Numbered from the stretch's first letter, positions 18,568 through 27,349 are shown. The stretch is DNA of 64,000 bases from an uncultured Oscillospiraceae bacterium (GCA_949293315.1 CASFCH010000051.1:1-64000), one strand, 5' to 3'. Numbers and translations are program-made. The notes: generated by a model not told the origin, from the letters alone.

Positions 18568-19458
18568 TTATGCCACCGTGATCGGCATGGGGACGACGCC
18601 GTCATCGAGAATGATCTGCTGCCCCTCGTCGGAGGCGATAAACTCCAGGAAGGCCTTCGTCACCGCATCCGTCTCCTTTCCGGTGATCATGATAAAGGGG
18701 CGCTGGATCTTGTAGCTGCCGTCCTTCACCGTCTCCTCGCTGGGGGCGACCCCCTCGACCGTGACCGCCTTCACCGTGTCGTCCACGGAGCTGAGCGAGA
18801 CGTAGCCGATCGCGCCGGGATTGCCCGCAACCGCCTGTTTGAGCGCGCCGGTGGAGTTGTACTCGTTGGCGTATGTACAGCGGTCCACGATGTCCGCCCC
18901 GCCGACCTTGACGATCTCCTCAAACGCGCCGCGCGTCCCGGAGGCCGCCTCACGTCCGTTCGCCACGATGGCGAGGTCCGCCCCGCCGAGCTCCTTCCAG
19001 TTGGTGATCTCGCCGGTATAGATCTGTCCGATCTGCTCCACCGTCAGCTCGGAGACGCCGTTCTCCGGGTTGACGACGATCGCGATCCCGTCGAGGCCGA
19101 TCTGATAGACATTGTAATTCTGCGGGTTCTCACTCTCCTTGAGCTCGCGGGAGAGCAGCCCGATCTGCGCCGTACCGCCGTCCACCGCCGTCGGAGCCTC
19201 CCCGGAGCCGTTTCCGCCGACGGTTGCGTCGACATCGGGGTTCTTTTCCATAAATTTCTCCGTCAGCGCGTTGCACACATCCGCCATGGAGGTGGAGCCC
19301 GTCAGATTGAGCGTCCCGCTCACCTGGGACCCGGACGCGTCCGCCCCTTCGACCGGGGTCCCCGCGTTGGCGGCGCCCCTGCCGCATCCGGTAAACGCAA
19401 ACAGAAGCGCGGTACCCGCCACCGCCGCTGCCAAAACTGCCGAAAGTATTTTTTTCAT
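18568..19458 (-). CDS. pstS: Phosphate ABC transporter, substrate-binding lipoprotein
   Basis: A 296-residue exported phosphate-binding protein. The signal peptide ends in a lipobox FTGC with the lipidated Cys at residue 25, followed by a short flexible linker. The mature part has the periplasmic-binding-protein pattern of PstS: LNLTGSTSMADVCNALTEKFM at the start, GNGSGEAPTAV, the phosphate-binding segment REAASGTRGAFEEIV and the PFIMITGKETDAV stretch near the end. I chose the ATG at 19458 (MKKILSAV) after AGGAGGA. It is the first gene of the phosphate operon and lies behind the Pho-box-like promoter. Confidence 0.95.
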   Translation of the reverse strand: MKKILSAVLAAAVAGTALLFAFTGCGRGAANAGTPVEGADASGSQVSGTLNLTGSTSMADVCNALTEKFMEKNPDVDATVGGNGSGEAPTAVDGGTAQIGLLSRELKESENPQNYNVYQIGLDGIAIVVNPENGVSELTVEQIGQIYTGEITNWKELGGADLAIVANGREAASGTRGAFEEIVKVGGADIVDRCTYANEYNSTGALKQAVAGNPGAIGYVSLSSVDDTVKAVTVEGVAPSEETVKDGSYKIQRPFIMITGKETDAVTKAFLEFIASDEGQQIILDDGVVPMPITVA

Positions 19459-19504
19459 CACAAATTCCTCCTGATTTTCCCGGGTCTCTCCCGGGGACAC
19501 TGTT

Positions 19505-19549
19505 ATCATACCGCATTCACGTTAAAACCGTGTTATGAGGGACTTATGA
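19505..19549 (-). promoter_or_regulatory. Pho-box-like triple repeat and promoter of pstS
   Basis: On the minus strand three hexamers recur every 11 bases: TCATAA (19544-19549), TCATAA (19533-19538) and TTTTAA (19522-19527). A -10 box TATGAT (19505-19510) lies 11 bases downstream of the last one. No good -35 is present where it would be expected. PhoP/PhoB dimers bind direct repeats with this 11-base period, so this is a likely activator site; assignment to the neighbouring PhoP is inference. Confidence 0.7.
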
Positions 19550-19619
19550 CTTTTTTAAAATTACCGGCCTCAATTTCTTACCAAAATGTGAATGAAAAGT
19601 TAAAATAGCCTGCTGTCAT

Positions 19620-19648
19620 TTGACTTTTACACATTTTTGACTTATTCT
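19620..19648 (+). promoter_or_regulatory. Promoter candidate for the FHA-FtsW-PBP operon
   Basis: TTGACT (19620-19625) and TATTCT (19643-19648) are 17 bases apart, about 60 bases upstream of the FHA gene. The -10 is only a partial match. A small palindrome, AGAAT-AG-ATTCT, follows directly. Confidence 0.45.
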
Positions 19649-19707
19649 TAAAGAATAGATTCTATCTTTCGGGCTTTGGCCAATATTTACCGGAAGGGGG
19701 CGGAAAA

Positions 19708-20475
19708 ATGGATATCAGCCAGACGCTCAGCTATCTGGGTGCCGCGGGGCGGATCGTACTGCCGGTAATCGCGGTGATTCTGGTGCTGCGATGCACCATC
19801 TCGCTGATCCGCAACCGCCCGCGCAACAAACCGATGGGCATCCTTGTCAACGCCATCAACGGCGATAAGATCTTCCTCGACAAGTGGGAGACCTCCATCG
19901 GCCGCAGCAAATCGTGCGATATCACGCTGGCATACGGAACGGTTTCGCGCTTTCACGCGGTGATCTCCCGCCGGCGCAACGGCTGGACCGTCACGGATAC
20001 CGGCTCCCACTCGGGGACGTTTGTCAACGCCCAGCGCATCAACGGCAAGACGTATCTCAACGACGGCGACGCGATCATGTTCGGGGACGCAGTCCTGTTT
20101 TTCTCCGCGCCGGACGCCGCCGTCCCGGAGGAGGACACCGTCTCCGTGCCGGAACCGCCCAGGAATACCCGCGGCGGCCGTCCCGCGATCGTGGATCCCT
20201 CGGGCAATGTGGTCTATCTGGATACAGCGCGCCCGGAATATCTTCTCGGGCGCGGGGAGGACTGTGATATCCGCATCACCTATCCCGCCGTCTCCCGCCG
20301 CCACGCCGTCATCCGGCACGACGGCCGCCATTTTCGCATCGTGGACTGCGGCTCCAAATCCGGCACCTTTGTCAATGGCAGCCCGGCCGACGACGAGATC
20401 GTGCTCCACTCCGGGGATACCATCACCGTCGGCGGCAGCATGGATCTGACCTATTACGATCACTATCAGGAATAA
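19708..20475 (+). CDS. Membrane protein with two FHA domains
   Basis: A 255-residue protein with one N-terminal membrane helix (about 12-34) and two forkhead-associated domains in the cytoplasm. The first (about 45-135) has GRSKSCDI, SRFHAVI and SGTFVN; the second (about 165-248) has LGRGEDCDI, SRRHAVI and SGTFVNG. FHA domains bind phosphothreonine peptides. The pairing with FtsW/RodA and a class B PBP immediately downstream recalls the fhaB-rodA-pbpA order of Actinobacteria and many Clostridia, where it connects Ser/Thr kinase signalling to wall synthesis. Both domains keep the core Gly-Arg, Ser-x-x-His and Asn residues. GGAAGGGGG precedes the ATG. Confidence 0.9.
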   Translation: MDISQTLSYLGAAGRIVLPVIAVILVLRCTISLIRNRPRNKPMGILVNAINGDKIFLDKWETSIGRSKSCDITLAYGTVSRFHAVISRRRNGWTVTDTGSHSGTFVNAQRINGKTYLNDGDAIMFGDAVLFFSAPDAAVPEEDTVSVPEPPRNTRGGRPAIVDPSGNVVYLDTARPEYLLGRGEDCDIRITYPAVSRRHAVIRHDGRHFRIVDCGSKSGTFVNGSPADDEIVLHSGDTITVGGSMDLTYYDHYQE

Positions 20476-20507
20476 AAGGCCGCATAAGTGCCTCAGGAGG
20501 TGTACCC

Positions 20508-21821
20508 ATGACCCGCTCCGTCGCGGAAAATTCCAGACAGAATAAAAAGCGTCCGGCCCGGCGGGCCGGGCGTCACCACCCGATCCATGCGCCCACGATC
20601 CTGATCCTGCTGACCGTGTTCGACCTGATCGTGTTCCCCCAGGTCCTCTTTGAAAACGGAGAGCTCGTCCGTCCGGCTGCGATCGCGTGCGCCGCCTATA
20701 TGGCGATCGAGTACCTCTACTTTATCATCAGCGGCCTGATCCTGAAAAAAAAGAGCTTTGAACTTGAGGGGATCGGCTTTTTCCTGACGGCGATCGGCAT
20801 GGCCGTGGTCGCCAGTGTCAACCCCGGCGACCTGTTCAAGCAGGTGGCCGCCACAGTGCTGGGGATCATCGGCTTCGTGATCCTCACCTGGCTGATCGGG
20901 GATACCGACCGGGTGATGAAGCTGCGCATGCCCGTCGCGGCCGCGGCCGTCCTGCTGCTGCTCGTCACCGTGATTTTTGCGGAGGCGCGCAACGGCGCCA
21001 CCAACTGGCTCTTTATCGGCGGCATCTCCGTCCAGCCGTCCGAGCTGGCCAAGGTCGCCTTCGTCTTCGTGGGCGCCGCCACGCTGGAAAAGCTGCAGTC
21101 CACCCGCAGCCTGACGGTATATATTCTCTTCGCCGTGGCGTGTGTGGGCATGCTCTTCCTGATGCAGGACTTCGGCACGGCGCTGATCTTTTTCTTCACG
21201 TTCATCATCATCGCATTCATGCGTTCGGGCGATATCAAGTCCATCATGCTCATCTGCGGCGCGGCCCTGATCGGCGCGGCCCTGATCCTGTACATGAAGC
21301 CCTATGTGGCGGACCGGTTCGCGGCGTACCGCCATGTGTGGGAATATATGGACTCCACGGGCTACCAGCAGACGCGTGTGCTCACCTATGCGGCCAGCGG
21401 CGGCCTGTTCGGCGCCGGCATCGGGCGCGGGAAGCTGGCGGACGTGTTCGCCTCCACATCGGACCTCGCCTTCGGGATGCTGTGCGAGGAGTGGGGGCTG
21501 ATCTTCGCGGTCATCGTGGTGCTGACCTTCGCGCTCCTGGCCGTCTACACGGTCAAATGCGCCCCCACCTCCCGCTCCTGCTTCTACTCCATCGCCTCCT
21601 GCTCGGCGGCGGGGATGATGCTCTTCCAGGCCTGCCTGAATATTTTCGGCGTGACGGACCTGCTGCCGCTGACGGGCGTCACGCTCCCGTTTATCAGCCA
21701 GGGCGGCACCAGCATGATCTGCTGCTGGTGTCTGCTCGCCTATATCAAGGCCGCGGATATCCGCTCTTATCCCAAGCTCTATAACGAACCGGAGGTGGTC
21801 CTGAATGAAAACCACATCTAA
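20508..21821 (+). CDS. FtsW/RodA/SpoVE family peptidoglycan glycosyltransferase
   Basis: A 437-residue SEDS-family membrane protein with about ten hydrophobic helices. SEDS proteins polymerise glycan strands from lipid II together with a class B PBP. Family marks include LFIGGISVQPSELAKVAFVF (QPSE motif), LMQDFGTAL, the large loop with AASGGLFGAGIGRGK, DLAFGMLCEEWG, and LPLTGVTLPFISQGGTSM near the end. The N-terminal 30 residues are basic and cytoplasmic. Which subgroup (RodA- or FtsW-like) cannot be settled by eye. AGGAGG is upstream of the ATG, 32 bases after the FHA gene. Its last 17 bases overlap the PBP gene, so the two partners are translationally linked. Confidence 0.93.
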   Translation: MTRSVAENSRQNKKRPARRAGRHHPIHAPTILILLTVFDLIVFPQVLFENGELVRPAAIACAAYMAIEYLYFIISGLILKKKSFELEGIGFFLTAIGMAVVASVNPGDLFKQVAATVLGIIGFVILTWLIGDTDRVMKLRMPVAAAAVLLLLVTVIFAEARNGATNWLFIGGISVQPSELAKVAFVFVGAATLEKLQSTRSLTVYILFAVACVGMLFLMQDFGTALIFFFTFIIIAFMRSGDIKSIMLICGAALIGAALILYMKPYVADRFAAYRHVWEYMDSTGYQQTRVLTYAASGGLFGAGIGRGKLADVFASTSDLAFGMLCEEWGLIFAVIVVLTFALLAVYTVKCAPTSRSCFYSIASCSAAGMMLFQACLNIFGVTDLLPLTGVTLPFISQGGTSMICCWCLLAYIKAADIRSYPKLYNEPEVVLNENHI

Positions 21822-23220
21822 GCGCGCCGCCGCCCTGTATGCGCTGGTGGTATTCTTTGTGCTGGGCCTGGCATTCTTCTGCGGAACCCTTGTCATCCAT
21901 GCGGATGACTGGGCCATGCAGCCGATCAACGAGCACCTCTTTGTGGGCGGAGAGCTCGAAAACGCGGGGACCATCTATGACGCGGACGGGACCATCCTCG
22001 TCGAATCCAAGGACGGCCGCCGCGCCTACAACGGCGATGCGTCCATTCGAAAGGCCACGCTGCACCTGCTGGGCGATACGGCGGGGATCATCTCCTCCGG
22101 TCTCCAGACCACCTATAAGGATGAGCTGGTGGGGTACAACTTTGTCAACGGCGTCTACTCCGTAAACGGCGGCAGCATCGGCAACAACCTGCATTTGACG
22201 ATCGACGCGGACCTGTGCGTCACCGCACTGCGCGCGCTCGGCGGGAACAAGGGCACCGTGGGCGTGTACAACTATAAGACGGGCGAGGTGCTGTGCATGG
22301 TCTCCTCCCCGACGTATGATCCCGAAGACAAGCCGGACGACATCGACACAGACGACACCGGCCGGTACGACGGCATCTACCTCAACCGCTTCATGAGCGG
22401 CGTCTATACGCCCGGCTCCACCTTCAAGCTCGTCACGGCTGCCGCCGCGCTGGAGTATCTGCCCGACATCTGGGACCAGACCTTCACCTGCACCGGGGAA
22501 TATGAGACCTCCGGCGGCACGATCATCTGCAACGCCCGCCACGGCCACGGCACGCAGACCTTTGAGGAGGCGCTGAACAACTCCTGCAACGTCGCCTTTG
22601 CCCAGATCGGCATTGAGATCGGGGCGGAGAATATGGAGCGTGAGGCGGAAAAGCTCGGCTTTAAGACCTCTGATTCCACCCCGGATACGCTGTATATGGA
22701 CCGAATTTCCGCCGCGCAGAGCTCGTTTGACGTCTCCCAGGCGACAAACGCCGACCTCGGATGGGCCAGCATCGGCCAGTACAGCGATCTGGTCAACCCC
22801 TACCATGAGCTGGTCCTCATGGGTGCGATCGCCAACGGCGGTACGCCGGTCATGCCCTACGTCGTCTCGGGTGTGGAGACGCCCTCCGGAATCCTGAAGC
22901 AGCGCGGCCGTGCGCAGGAGGGGGACGCCTATCTCTCCGAGGAGGTGGCAGATGAACTCTCCGATCTGATGCGCTCAAACGTCGTCAACAGCTATGGGGA
23001 CGGCAACTTCCCGGATATGGAGCTGTGCGCCAAGACCGGCACCGCGGAGGTCGGCGGGGACAAGGAGGATCACGCCTGGTTCGTGGGCTTTTCCCGCAAT
23101 GAGGAGACGCCGCTTGCGTTCGTCGTCGTCGTGGAGAACGGCGGCAGCGGCCGCGGCGTGGCTATGCCCGTCGCCCGCACCGTCATGCGCGCCGCCTGCG
23201 AACGCGTGCGGGGGGAGTAA
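21805..23220 (+). CDS. Class B penicillin-binding protein (PbpA-like transpeptidase)
   Basis: A 471-residue D,D-transpeptidase with an N-terminal membrane anchor (about 10-32) and an extracytoplasmic catalytic domain. The active-site motifs are in order: SxxK as STFK (205-208), SxN as SCN (260-262) and KTG (410-412). The short N-terminal region without a long dimerisation domain matches the PbpA group found beside FHA and SEDS genes. It should crosslink the glycan strands made by the adjacent FtsW/RodA protein. Its ATG lies inside the previous gene. A terminator follows at 23261. Confidence 0.93.
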   Translation: MKTTSKRAAALYALVVFFVLGLAFFCGTLVIHADDWAMQPINEHLFVGGELENAGTIYDADGTILVESKDGRRAYNGDASIRKATLHLLGDTAGIISSGLQTTYKDELVGYNFVNGVYSVNGGSIGNNLHLTIDADLCVTALRALGGNKGTVGVYNYKTGEVLCMVSSPTYDPEDKPDDIDTDDTGRYDGIYLNRFMSGVYTPGSTFKLVTAAAALEYLPDIWDQTFTCTGEYETSGGTIICNARHGHGTQTFEEALNNSCNVAFAQIGIEIGAENMEREAEKLGFKTSDSTPDTLYMDRISAAQSSFDVSQATNADLGWASIGQYSDLVNPYHELVLMGAIANGGTPVMPYVVSGVETPSGILKQRGRAQEGDAYLSEEVADELSDLMRSNVVNSYGDGNFPDMELCAKTGTAEVGGDKEDHAWFVGFSRNEETPLAFVVVVENGGSGRGVAMPVARTVMRAACERVRGE

Positions 23221-23260
23221 AATAAATTCATCTATTTATTTTTGAAAAATTTGAACCTGT

Positions 23261-23309
23261 AAAAAGCGAATCTCTCCCGATAGACTTTCGGAAAGGACTC
23301 GCTTTTTTT
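23261..23309. terminator. Bidirectional hairpin terminator
   Basis: AAAAGCGAATC (23262-23272) pairs with GACTCGCTTTT (23296-23306) with one G-T mismatch, and TTTT follows. It separates the PBP gene from the convergent AT-rich gene ending at 23308. Confidence 0.85.
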
Positions 23310-23958
23310 AATTTCCTGCTTGATCTTTGTCAATTTGACTTTTAATATACTCTAAATCCTCTTGCAAATATTGAAGGGGCATTTTTTCCGAAAAAAACAA
23401 AAAAGACAAAAATGGACTTATTGCCAGAAACATTCCATAAAAACAAATTAAAACTAAAATTGTTATTGCCACATAGTGTTTGATTTGCTCTACGGGGATT
23501 TTATTTAACAAGACGCCTAACATAAGCGTTATGACCGGATAAACCGCAGTTATCAAAAAAGCCTTTAAACTTTTAAAAATTTTGGACTCTTCTACTTGTG
23601 AAAGTTTATTATTACAGCAAGATAGAAGCCATTCTATTCCTTCCTGACTATACAGATTATATTGTGATCGTTTCAGCAGTTTAATTAATTCATTGATATG
23701 CTTTCTTTTATAATTTTCTATATGCTCAGCCCATTGTTTCTTCTCATATTTTTTTGCACCTTTGCAAACAAAGAACACGCATCCCACTGTTATTGCTAGG
23801 AAAATATACACGGCAAAATGGTTAAAACAGGAGCAAACCATTGTTACTACAATTAAAAAAAACAGGATAATTAGCATAACCCGTTGCTTCCCTGACATTT
23901 TTTCACGTGTTCCCTTGAATATTTTCTTTTTATAATCTTCAAAAAAATAGTAAAACAT
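23308..23958 (-). CDS. Hypothetical AT-rich membrane protein
   Basis: I do not recognise this 216-residue protein. Four hydrophobic segments are visible, as two hairpins: about 28-65 (MLIILFFLIVV, VYIFLAITVGCVFFVC) and about 138-190 (LITAVYPVITLMLGVLL, YVAITILVLICFYGMFL). A lysine-rich, probably cytoplasmic helix lies between the pairs (about 68-125), with IEWLLSCCNNKL. The gene is far richer in A and T than the surrounding genome and uses many AAA, ATT and TTT codons, suggesting acquisition. The ATG at 23958 is five bases after AGGGTGA; the frame opens further upstream inside a terminator. Confidence 0.6.
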   Translation of the reverse strand: MFYYFFEDYKKKIFKGTREKMSGKQRVMLIILFFLIVVTMVCSCFNHFAVYIFLAITVGCVFFVCKGAKKYEKKQWAEHIENYKRKHINELIKLLKRSQYNLYSQEGIEWLLSCCNNKLSQVEESKIFKSLKAFLITAVYPVITLMLGVLLNKIPVEQIKHYVAITILVLICFYGMFLAISPFLSFLFFSEKMPLQYLQEDLEYIKSQIDKDQAGN

Positions 23959-23972
23959 AAAATTCACCCTAT

Positions 23973-24016
23973 AAAAACCGATGAGCGGGGCCATGGGAAG
24001 TTAGCCCCGCTCATCA
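23973..24016 (-). terminator. Hairpin terminator of the 24048 gene
   Basis: GATGAGCGGGGC (23980-23991) pairs perfectly with GCCCCGCTCATC (24004-24015). On the minus strand GGTTTTTAT follows, so it ends the transcript of the small secreted protein gene. Confidence 0.8.
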
Positions 24017-24047
24017 AAGCTGATGGTTTCCCGGTTGCAACCCGGAT

Positions 24048-24479
24048 CTATATTTTCAGCTCTGAGCTGTAACCGGTGATAGTTTCTGAACTGGACCCGC
24101 TGTACACCGTATAAACAGCTTCGGTCCGGTAGGTACCTCCCTTTGGATTCGCCTTGCTTTTTGTAGAAGATCCATAATATTGATTATAGGTCTCTGTCCA
24201 CTCCTGCTCATCACTCCACCAGAAGAGGACTTTCTTTTGAAGACGTAGCGTTATTGTCACCTTCGTGGCAACACCATAATATCCTTCAACTTCTCCATGA
24301 CAAATAAGTGATCCATTGGACATATACAAACTAGTACCTGTAGACACTGTATAAGAATATCTCGGTTGAACCTGAATTTCTTCCTCCTCTTCCTGAACCA
24401 TTTTGGCACTCACGCCAAAAGTCATTGTCAGCAAAAAGAAGACAAGACAAAGCAACATACTGAAAATTTTTTTGACCAT
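24048..24479 (-). CDS. Hypothetical small secreted protein
   Basis: A 143-residue protein with a clear signal peptide (residues 1-24, MVKKIFSMLLCLVFFLL..., ending near VSA), then an acidic run EEEEEI and a domain rich in Tyr, Ser and Thr with alternating hydrophobic residues, probably a beta-sandwich. It loosely recalls the short DUF6147-type exported proteins of gut Clostridia, but I am not sure. WWSDEQEWTETYNQYYG is a distinctive segment. The gene is moderately AT-rich. The ATG at 24479 is eight bases after AAGGAGA. A terminator follows, so it is probably monocistronic. Confidence 0.6.
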   Translation of the reverse strand: MVKKIFSMLLCLVFFLLTMTFGVSAKMVQEEEEEIQVQPRYSYTVSTGTSLYMSNGSLICHGEVEGYYGVATKVTITLRLQKKVLFWWSDEQEWTETYNQYYGSSTKSKANPKGGTYRTEAVYTVYSGSSSETITGYSSELKI

Positions 24480-24605
24480 TGAAATATTCTCCTTGTTTCT
24501 GTTAATCCAAGCTTTTAAACGCCTTACATAATATATAACTGACGAAAATCTAAATTGTGACAAAGTTTTTTAAATTTTGTGTTTAGCAAAAATAATCTGT
24601 CTTTA

Positions 24606-25295
24606 TTAAGCAATTATAGAAATACTTTCAGCAATATTTACTATTTCGTTTTTATTCAAATTTCCAGAAACATAAAACACTTGCTTTTCATCATTCCATA
24701 TTATCGTTGACACACCCTTATTCTCAAAGTAGATTCCTTTTTGACCCCAAACAAAAACCTCTTCACTTTTAATACCTTCTGTATCTATGCTCCTTTGCAT
24801 GTTTCCGTTCAATGTCTGACGAATAATTATTCGCTTGTCACTATTATCTGCATACTCCACTCGTCTTGCAATATCATCTTTACTCTCACTCACCAACTCA
24901 AACCCTTCCGGGATATATGTAATCTCGATCTCGTCGATCGAGACGGCCGCATCTGTCTGGACGCTCTCCTCCGGCTGTTCAAAAATGATCGCGGTAAATT
25001 CCTCATAGACCTCCGTAAAGAAGGAGACGATCGACTCGCGCACGGCGCCGACACTGAGCATACAGGCCGCGAGCAGTGCGATCACAGCGGCAAGAACCGC
25101 CACGCGTTTGCCCGCAGTCCGCCTTCGGTAAGGCCTGATTCCGCGGGTCAGCAGCGCCTCCATTTTCTGCTCAAATTCGGGTGAAAAGTGATGCTCGCCG
25201 ATCTCATCCTCCGACGGCAGACGCGCGAATTCCTCTTCCATATAGGCGGCCACCGCCTGCTTGAGCATCAGTTCCCCGCTTTTATCTCTCTTCAA
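24606..25295 (-). CDS. DUF4367 membrane protein, probable anti-sigma partner
   Basis: A 229-residue protein with a cytoplasmic N-terminus (about 1-62), one membrane helix (about 64-85, VAVLAAVIALLAACMLSVGAV) and an extracytoplasmic C-terminal domain. The latter has the DUF4367 features YIPEGFELVSES, IIIRQTL, VFVWGQKGIYFENK and a final IAESI. In Clostridia such genes usually lie directly behind an ECF-type sigma factor and are thought to restrain it, as zinc-finger or RsgI-like proteins do elsewhere. It starts five bases after the sigma stop, with a TTG start. Base composition shifts within the gene: GC-rich for the first half, AT-rich for the domain outside the membrane. Confidence 0.8.
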   Translation of the reverse strand: MKRDKSGELMLKQAVAAYMEEEFARLPSEDEIGEHHFSPEFEQKMEALLTRGIRPYRRRTAGKRVAVLAAVIALLAACMLSVGAVRESIVSFFTEVYEEFTAIIFEQPEESVQTDAAVSIDEIEITYIPEGFELVSESKDDIARRVEYADNSDKRIIIRQTLNGNMQRSIDTEGIKSEEVFVWGQKGIYFENKGVSTIIWNDEKQVFYVSGNLNKNEIVNIAESISIIA

Positions 25296-25300
25296 AGGCC

Positions 25301-25855
25301 CTACACCCCCTTTTTCTTCCGGCGTCTCCTGCCGACCAGTTCTCTGGCCCGTTGGAGACGCTTGCGCGCCGCGGCATAGCTGATGCCCAGCAGCTGGGCA
25401 ATCTCCATCTCATCCCTATCGTAATAATATTTCAGTTCCATCACATCGCGATAGATCTGCGGCAGATCTGCGATCTTGTTTTTGATATCATCGATTGTCA
25501 TTTGGGTCACAACCTGTGTCTCCACATTCTGCTGGTCCACAAACTCATGGCCCTGTGACTCTTCAATATCTGCAAATCCGAGTTCGTGCTTGCGTTTTAC
25601 ATACATCGTTTTGGAGATATTTCTAACAACTATAACCACAAAGCATCGCGTTTTGTGACTTACAATTTCTTCAACTCCGTCCAAATGCTTGATGATCCGT
25701 ACAAACGCCTGATGTACCGCGTCCTCCGCCAGGCGATCATCGCGCAGAACGTCCCGCGCCACATAAAACATCAGATTCCGGTACTGATAGTAGAGCTGCT
25801 CCACCTTTTTCCGATCCTCTTCCGAATCCACAAGTGTTAAATAAAACGCAAGCAC
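25301..25855 (-). CDS. RNA polymerase sigma factor, sigma-70 (ECF-like)
   Basis: A 184-residue sigma factor with only regions 2 and 4. Region 2 covers about residues 14-85 (QLYYQYRNLMFYVARDVLRDDRLAEDAVHQAFVR), and region 4 about 115-175 (LPQIYRDVMELKYYYDRDEMEIAQLLGISYAAARKRLQRAREL), ending in a basic tail. I chose the GTG at 25855 because GGGGAGG lies eight bases upstream and family members begin MLAFYL; the frame opens at 25891. It is followed by its DUF4367 partner, so the pair probably senses an envelope signal. The target promoters are not known. Confidence 0.87.
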   Translation of the reverse strand: MLAFYLTLVDSEEDRKKVEQLYYQYRNLMFYVARDVLRDDRLAEDAVHQAFVRIIKHLDGVEEIVSHKTRCFVVIVVRNISKTMYVKRKHELGFADIEESQGHEFVDQQNVETQVVTQMTIDDIKNKIADLPQIYRDVMELKYYYDRDEMEIAQLLGISYAAARKRLQRARELVGRRRRKKKGV

Positions 25856-26414
25856 ACCCGAAGCCTCCCCGTTATTTTTCTTCAAAAGCAAAGTATGACG
25901 ATATTATATTCGCCTTATTTACGTTTGTCAAATTTAGGATTTTCATGTCGATCGTGATTTTAATTATTTTCATCCACTCATTCGGTTTACTTTCATTTTT
26001 TGTCCGCTTTTTATGAGGTGAACTGTCTACAAAGAAAACCGTTACTCATACATTTTACACGATATTTATCAAATAAAACACTGTTTTCTTTCAATTTTTC
26101 CATTATTGCCCAAAAAACATCAATTTGCACAGTCTATCCGCCAATTTTTATTATGTTTTTATACCCTTAGCATCTTGACTTGACAACAATCGGGCAGAAA
26201 CTTTTCCTCCTATTTTTTCATCCCCCTGTCCCGGACCATCCCCGGGCAGATTTTTGGATCATCCCGCCCCGCAGTGTATAGACGGCGTCATAAAAATAAC
26301 CGATTTTTTTGCTTTTTTCTCACCCTTGATACACTTTTTATTCCTGAATATAATCTTAGATAGAATCATTTCCGGAAATTTTTCAATTTTAGTGAAAATT
26401 TAAGGGGTATAAAA
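25856..26414. other. AT-rich intergenic region
   Basis: About 560 bases with no plausible gene. The only supported elements are the promoter at 26326-26354 and the ribosome site of the lipoprotein gene. The part around 25890-26200 is very AT-rich. Confidence 0.65.
26326..26354 (+). promoter_or_regulatory. Strong sigma-A-type promoter of the lipoprotein gene
   Basis: TTGATA (26326-26331), 17 bases, perfect TATAAT (26349-26354), followed by about 60 bases of AT-rich leader and AAGGGG before the ATG. Confidence 0.8.
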
Positions 26415-27230
26415 ATGAGCAGACAAATGATCAGACTTTTAGCGCTCGGGCTCTCTGCCGCCATGCTGTTTTCTCTGGCCGCATGCGGCGGGGAAGAGAC
26501 GCCGGGTTCCAGCTCCGAAAGTGTATCGGTGAGCGAAACCGCACCGGCTCCGGAGGATGCCGCGCCCGTTGCCGAATCCAACGACCAGTCCGAGCCCGTC
26601 TCCGGTGAGACGGAGCCAAACGATTCTCTCCAGACACCGGCTGCGCCGCAGAGCACGGAGGACCTCATCGCCGCGTTCAATCAGGGCGGGGCGGTCAACC
26701 TGCGCTGCACCTCCTCCTCGCAGACGCTTACAGCCGGCAAACTTTGGATGGGGGATAAAACAGACGAGGCGATCGACGCGCTGGCTCCCGATCAGACGGC
26801 GCTGCGCGCCAAGTTTGAAAAGACAGCTTCCGGCGGCGCACAGCTCCCCTCCCTCAGCGCCGGAAATGTGGCGTCGACCAGCGTCTCCGGCACCACCGTC
26901 ACCTTCAAGCTCAAGGATGCCTCCGCGACGCATGACTCCGCCGCACAGGGAGTTGGCGGCTACGTCAATATTATCGACCGCGACCGGACGCTGGAGCTGG
27001 TACAGGGCGTTAAGGATCTGGTCAATCTCTCCAACGCAAACGTCAAGGTGGACTCCGCCTCTCACAGCCTCAGCGGCGGTACGCTGACGGTGGAATTCAG
27101 CAGCGACTTCTCCAAGGTGTCCTCGGTCAAATTCACCGCCAGGCAGCATGTCCGGGCCACTATGACCTATCTGATCGCCATTAAGATCAACGCCGATCTG
27201 AATTACGATCTGACTGCGGAGTATCGATAA
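26415..27230 (+). CDS. Lipoprotein of unknown function, paralogue of the 61427 gene
   Basis: A 271-residue exported lipoprotein: signal peptide with lipobox LAAC, then a linker of about 60 residues rich in Glu, Ser, Pro and Thr, and a mixed domain from about residue 75. The segment around 150-195 (SVSGTTVTFKLKDASATHDSAAQGVGGYVNII) corresponds to GNSITIEFKLKNATVDASAAYGAKGY in the protein at 61427, so the two form a family. I know no function for it. It is monocistronic, with a strong promoter and a 16-bp hairpin behind, and probably highly expressed and displayed on the outer face of the membrane. Confidence 0.75.
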   Translation: MSRQMIRLLALGLSAAMLFSLAACGGEETPGSSSESVSVSETAPAPEDAAPVAESNDQSEPVSGETEPNDSLQTPAAPQSTEDLIAAFNQGGAVNLRCTSSSQTLTAGKLWMGDKTDEAIDALAPDQTALRAKFEKTASGGAQLPSLSAGNVASTSVSGTTVTFKLKDASATHDSAAQGVGGYVNIIDRDRTLELVQGVKDLVNLSNANVKVDSASHSLSGGTLTVEFSSDFSKVSSVKFTARQHVRATMTYLIAIKINADLNYDLTAEYR

Positions 27231-27269
27231 GTATTTCCCGTGCTATTCAGGCAATTTACCCTTTTCAAC

Positions 27270-27305
27270 GCAGACGGCCGGCGCCATCAGGCGCCGGCCG
27301 TCTGC
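27270..27305. terminator. Perfect 16-bp hairpin between convergent genes
   Basis: GCAGACGGCCGGCGCC and its exact complement are separated by ATCA. Neither side has a good T run, so it may be a weak terminator or an RNA-protecting hairpin. It lies between the lipoprotein gene and the convergent pyridoxal kinase gene. Confidence 0.65.
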
Positions 27306-27349
27306 ATGCCGAAAGCTCTATATTTTTCACACCGGGAACAGGAGTCCGT

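Noticed and set aside
23308..26414. Prophage or integrative element
   Set aside because: The composition is odd, but there is no integrase, transposase, capsid gene or flanking direct repeat.
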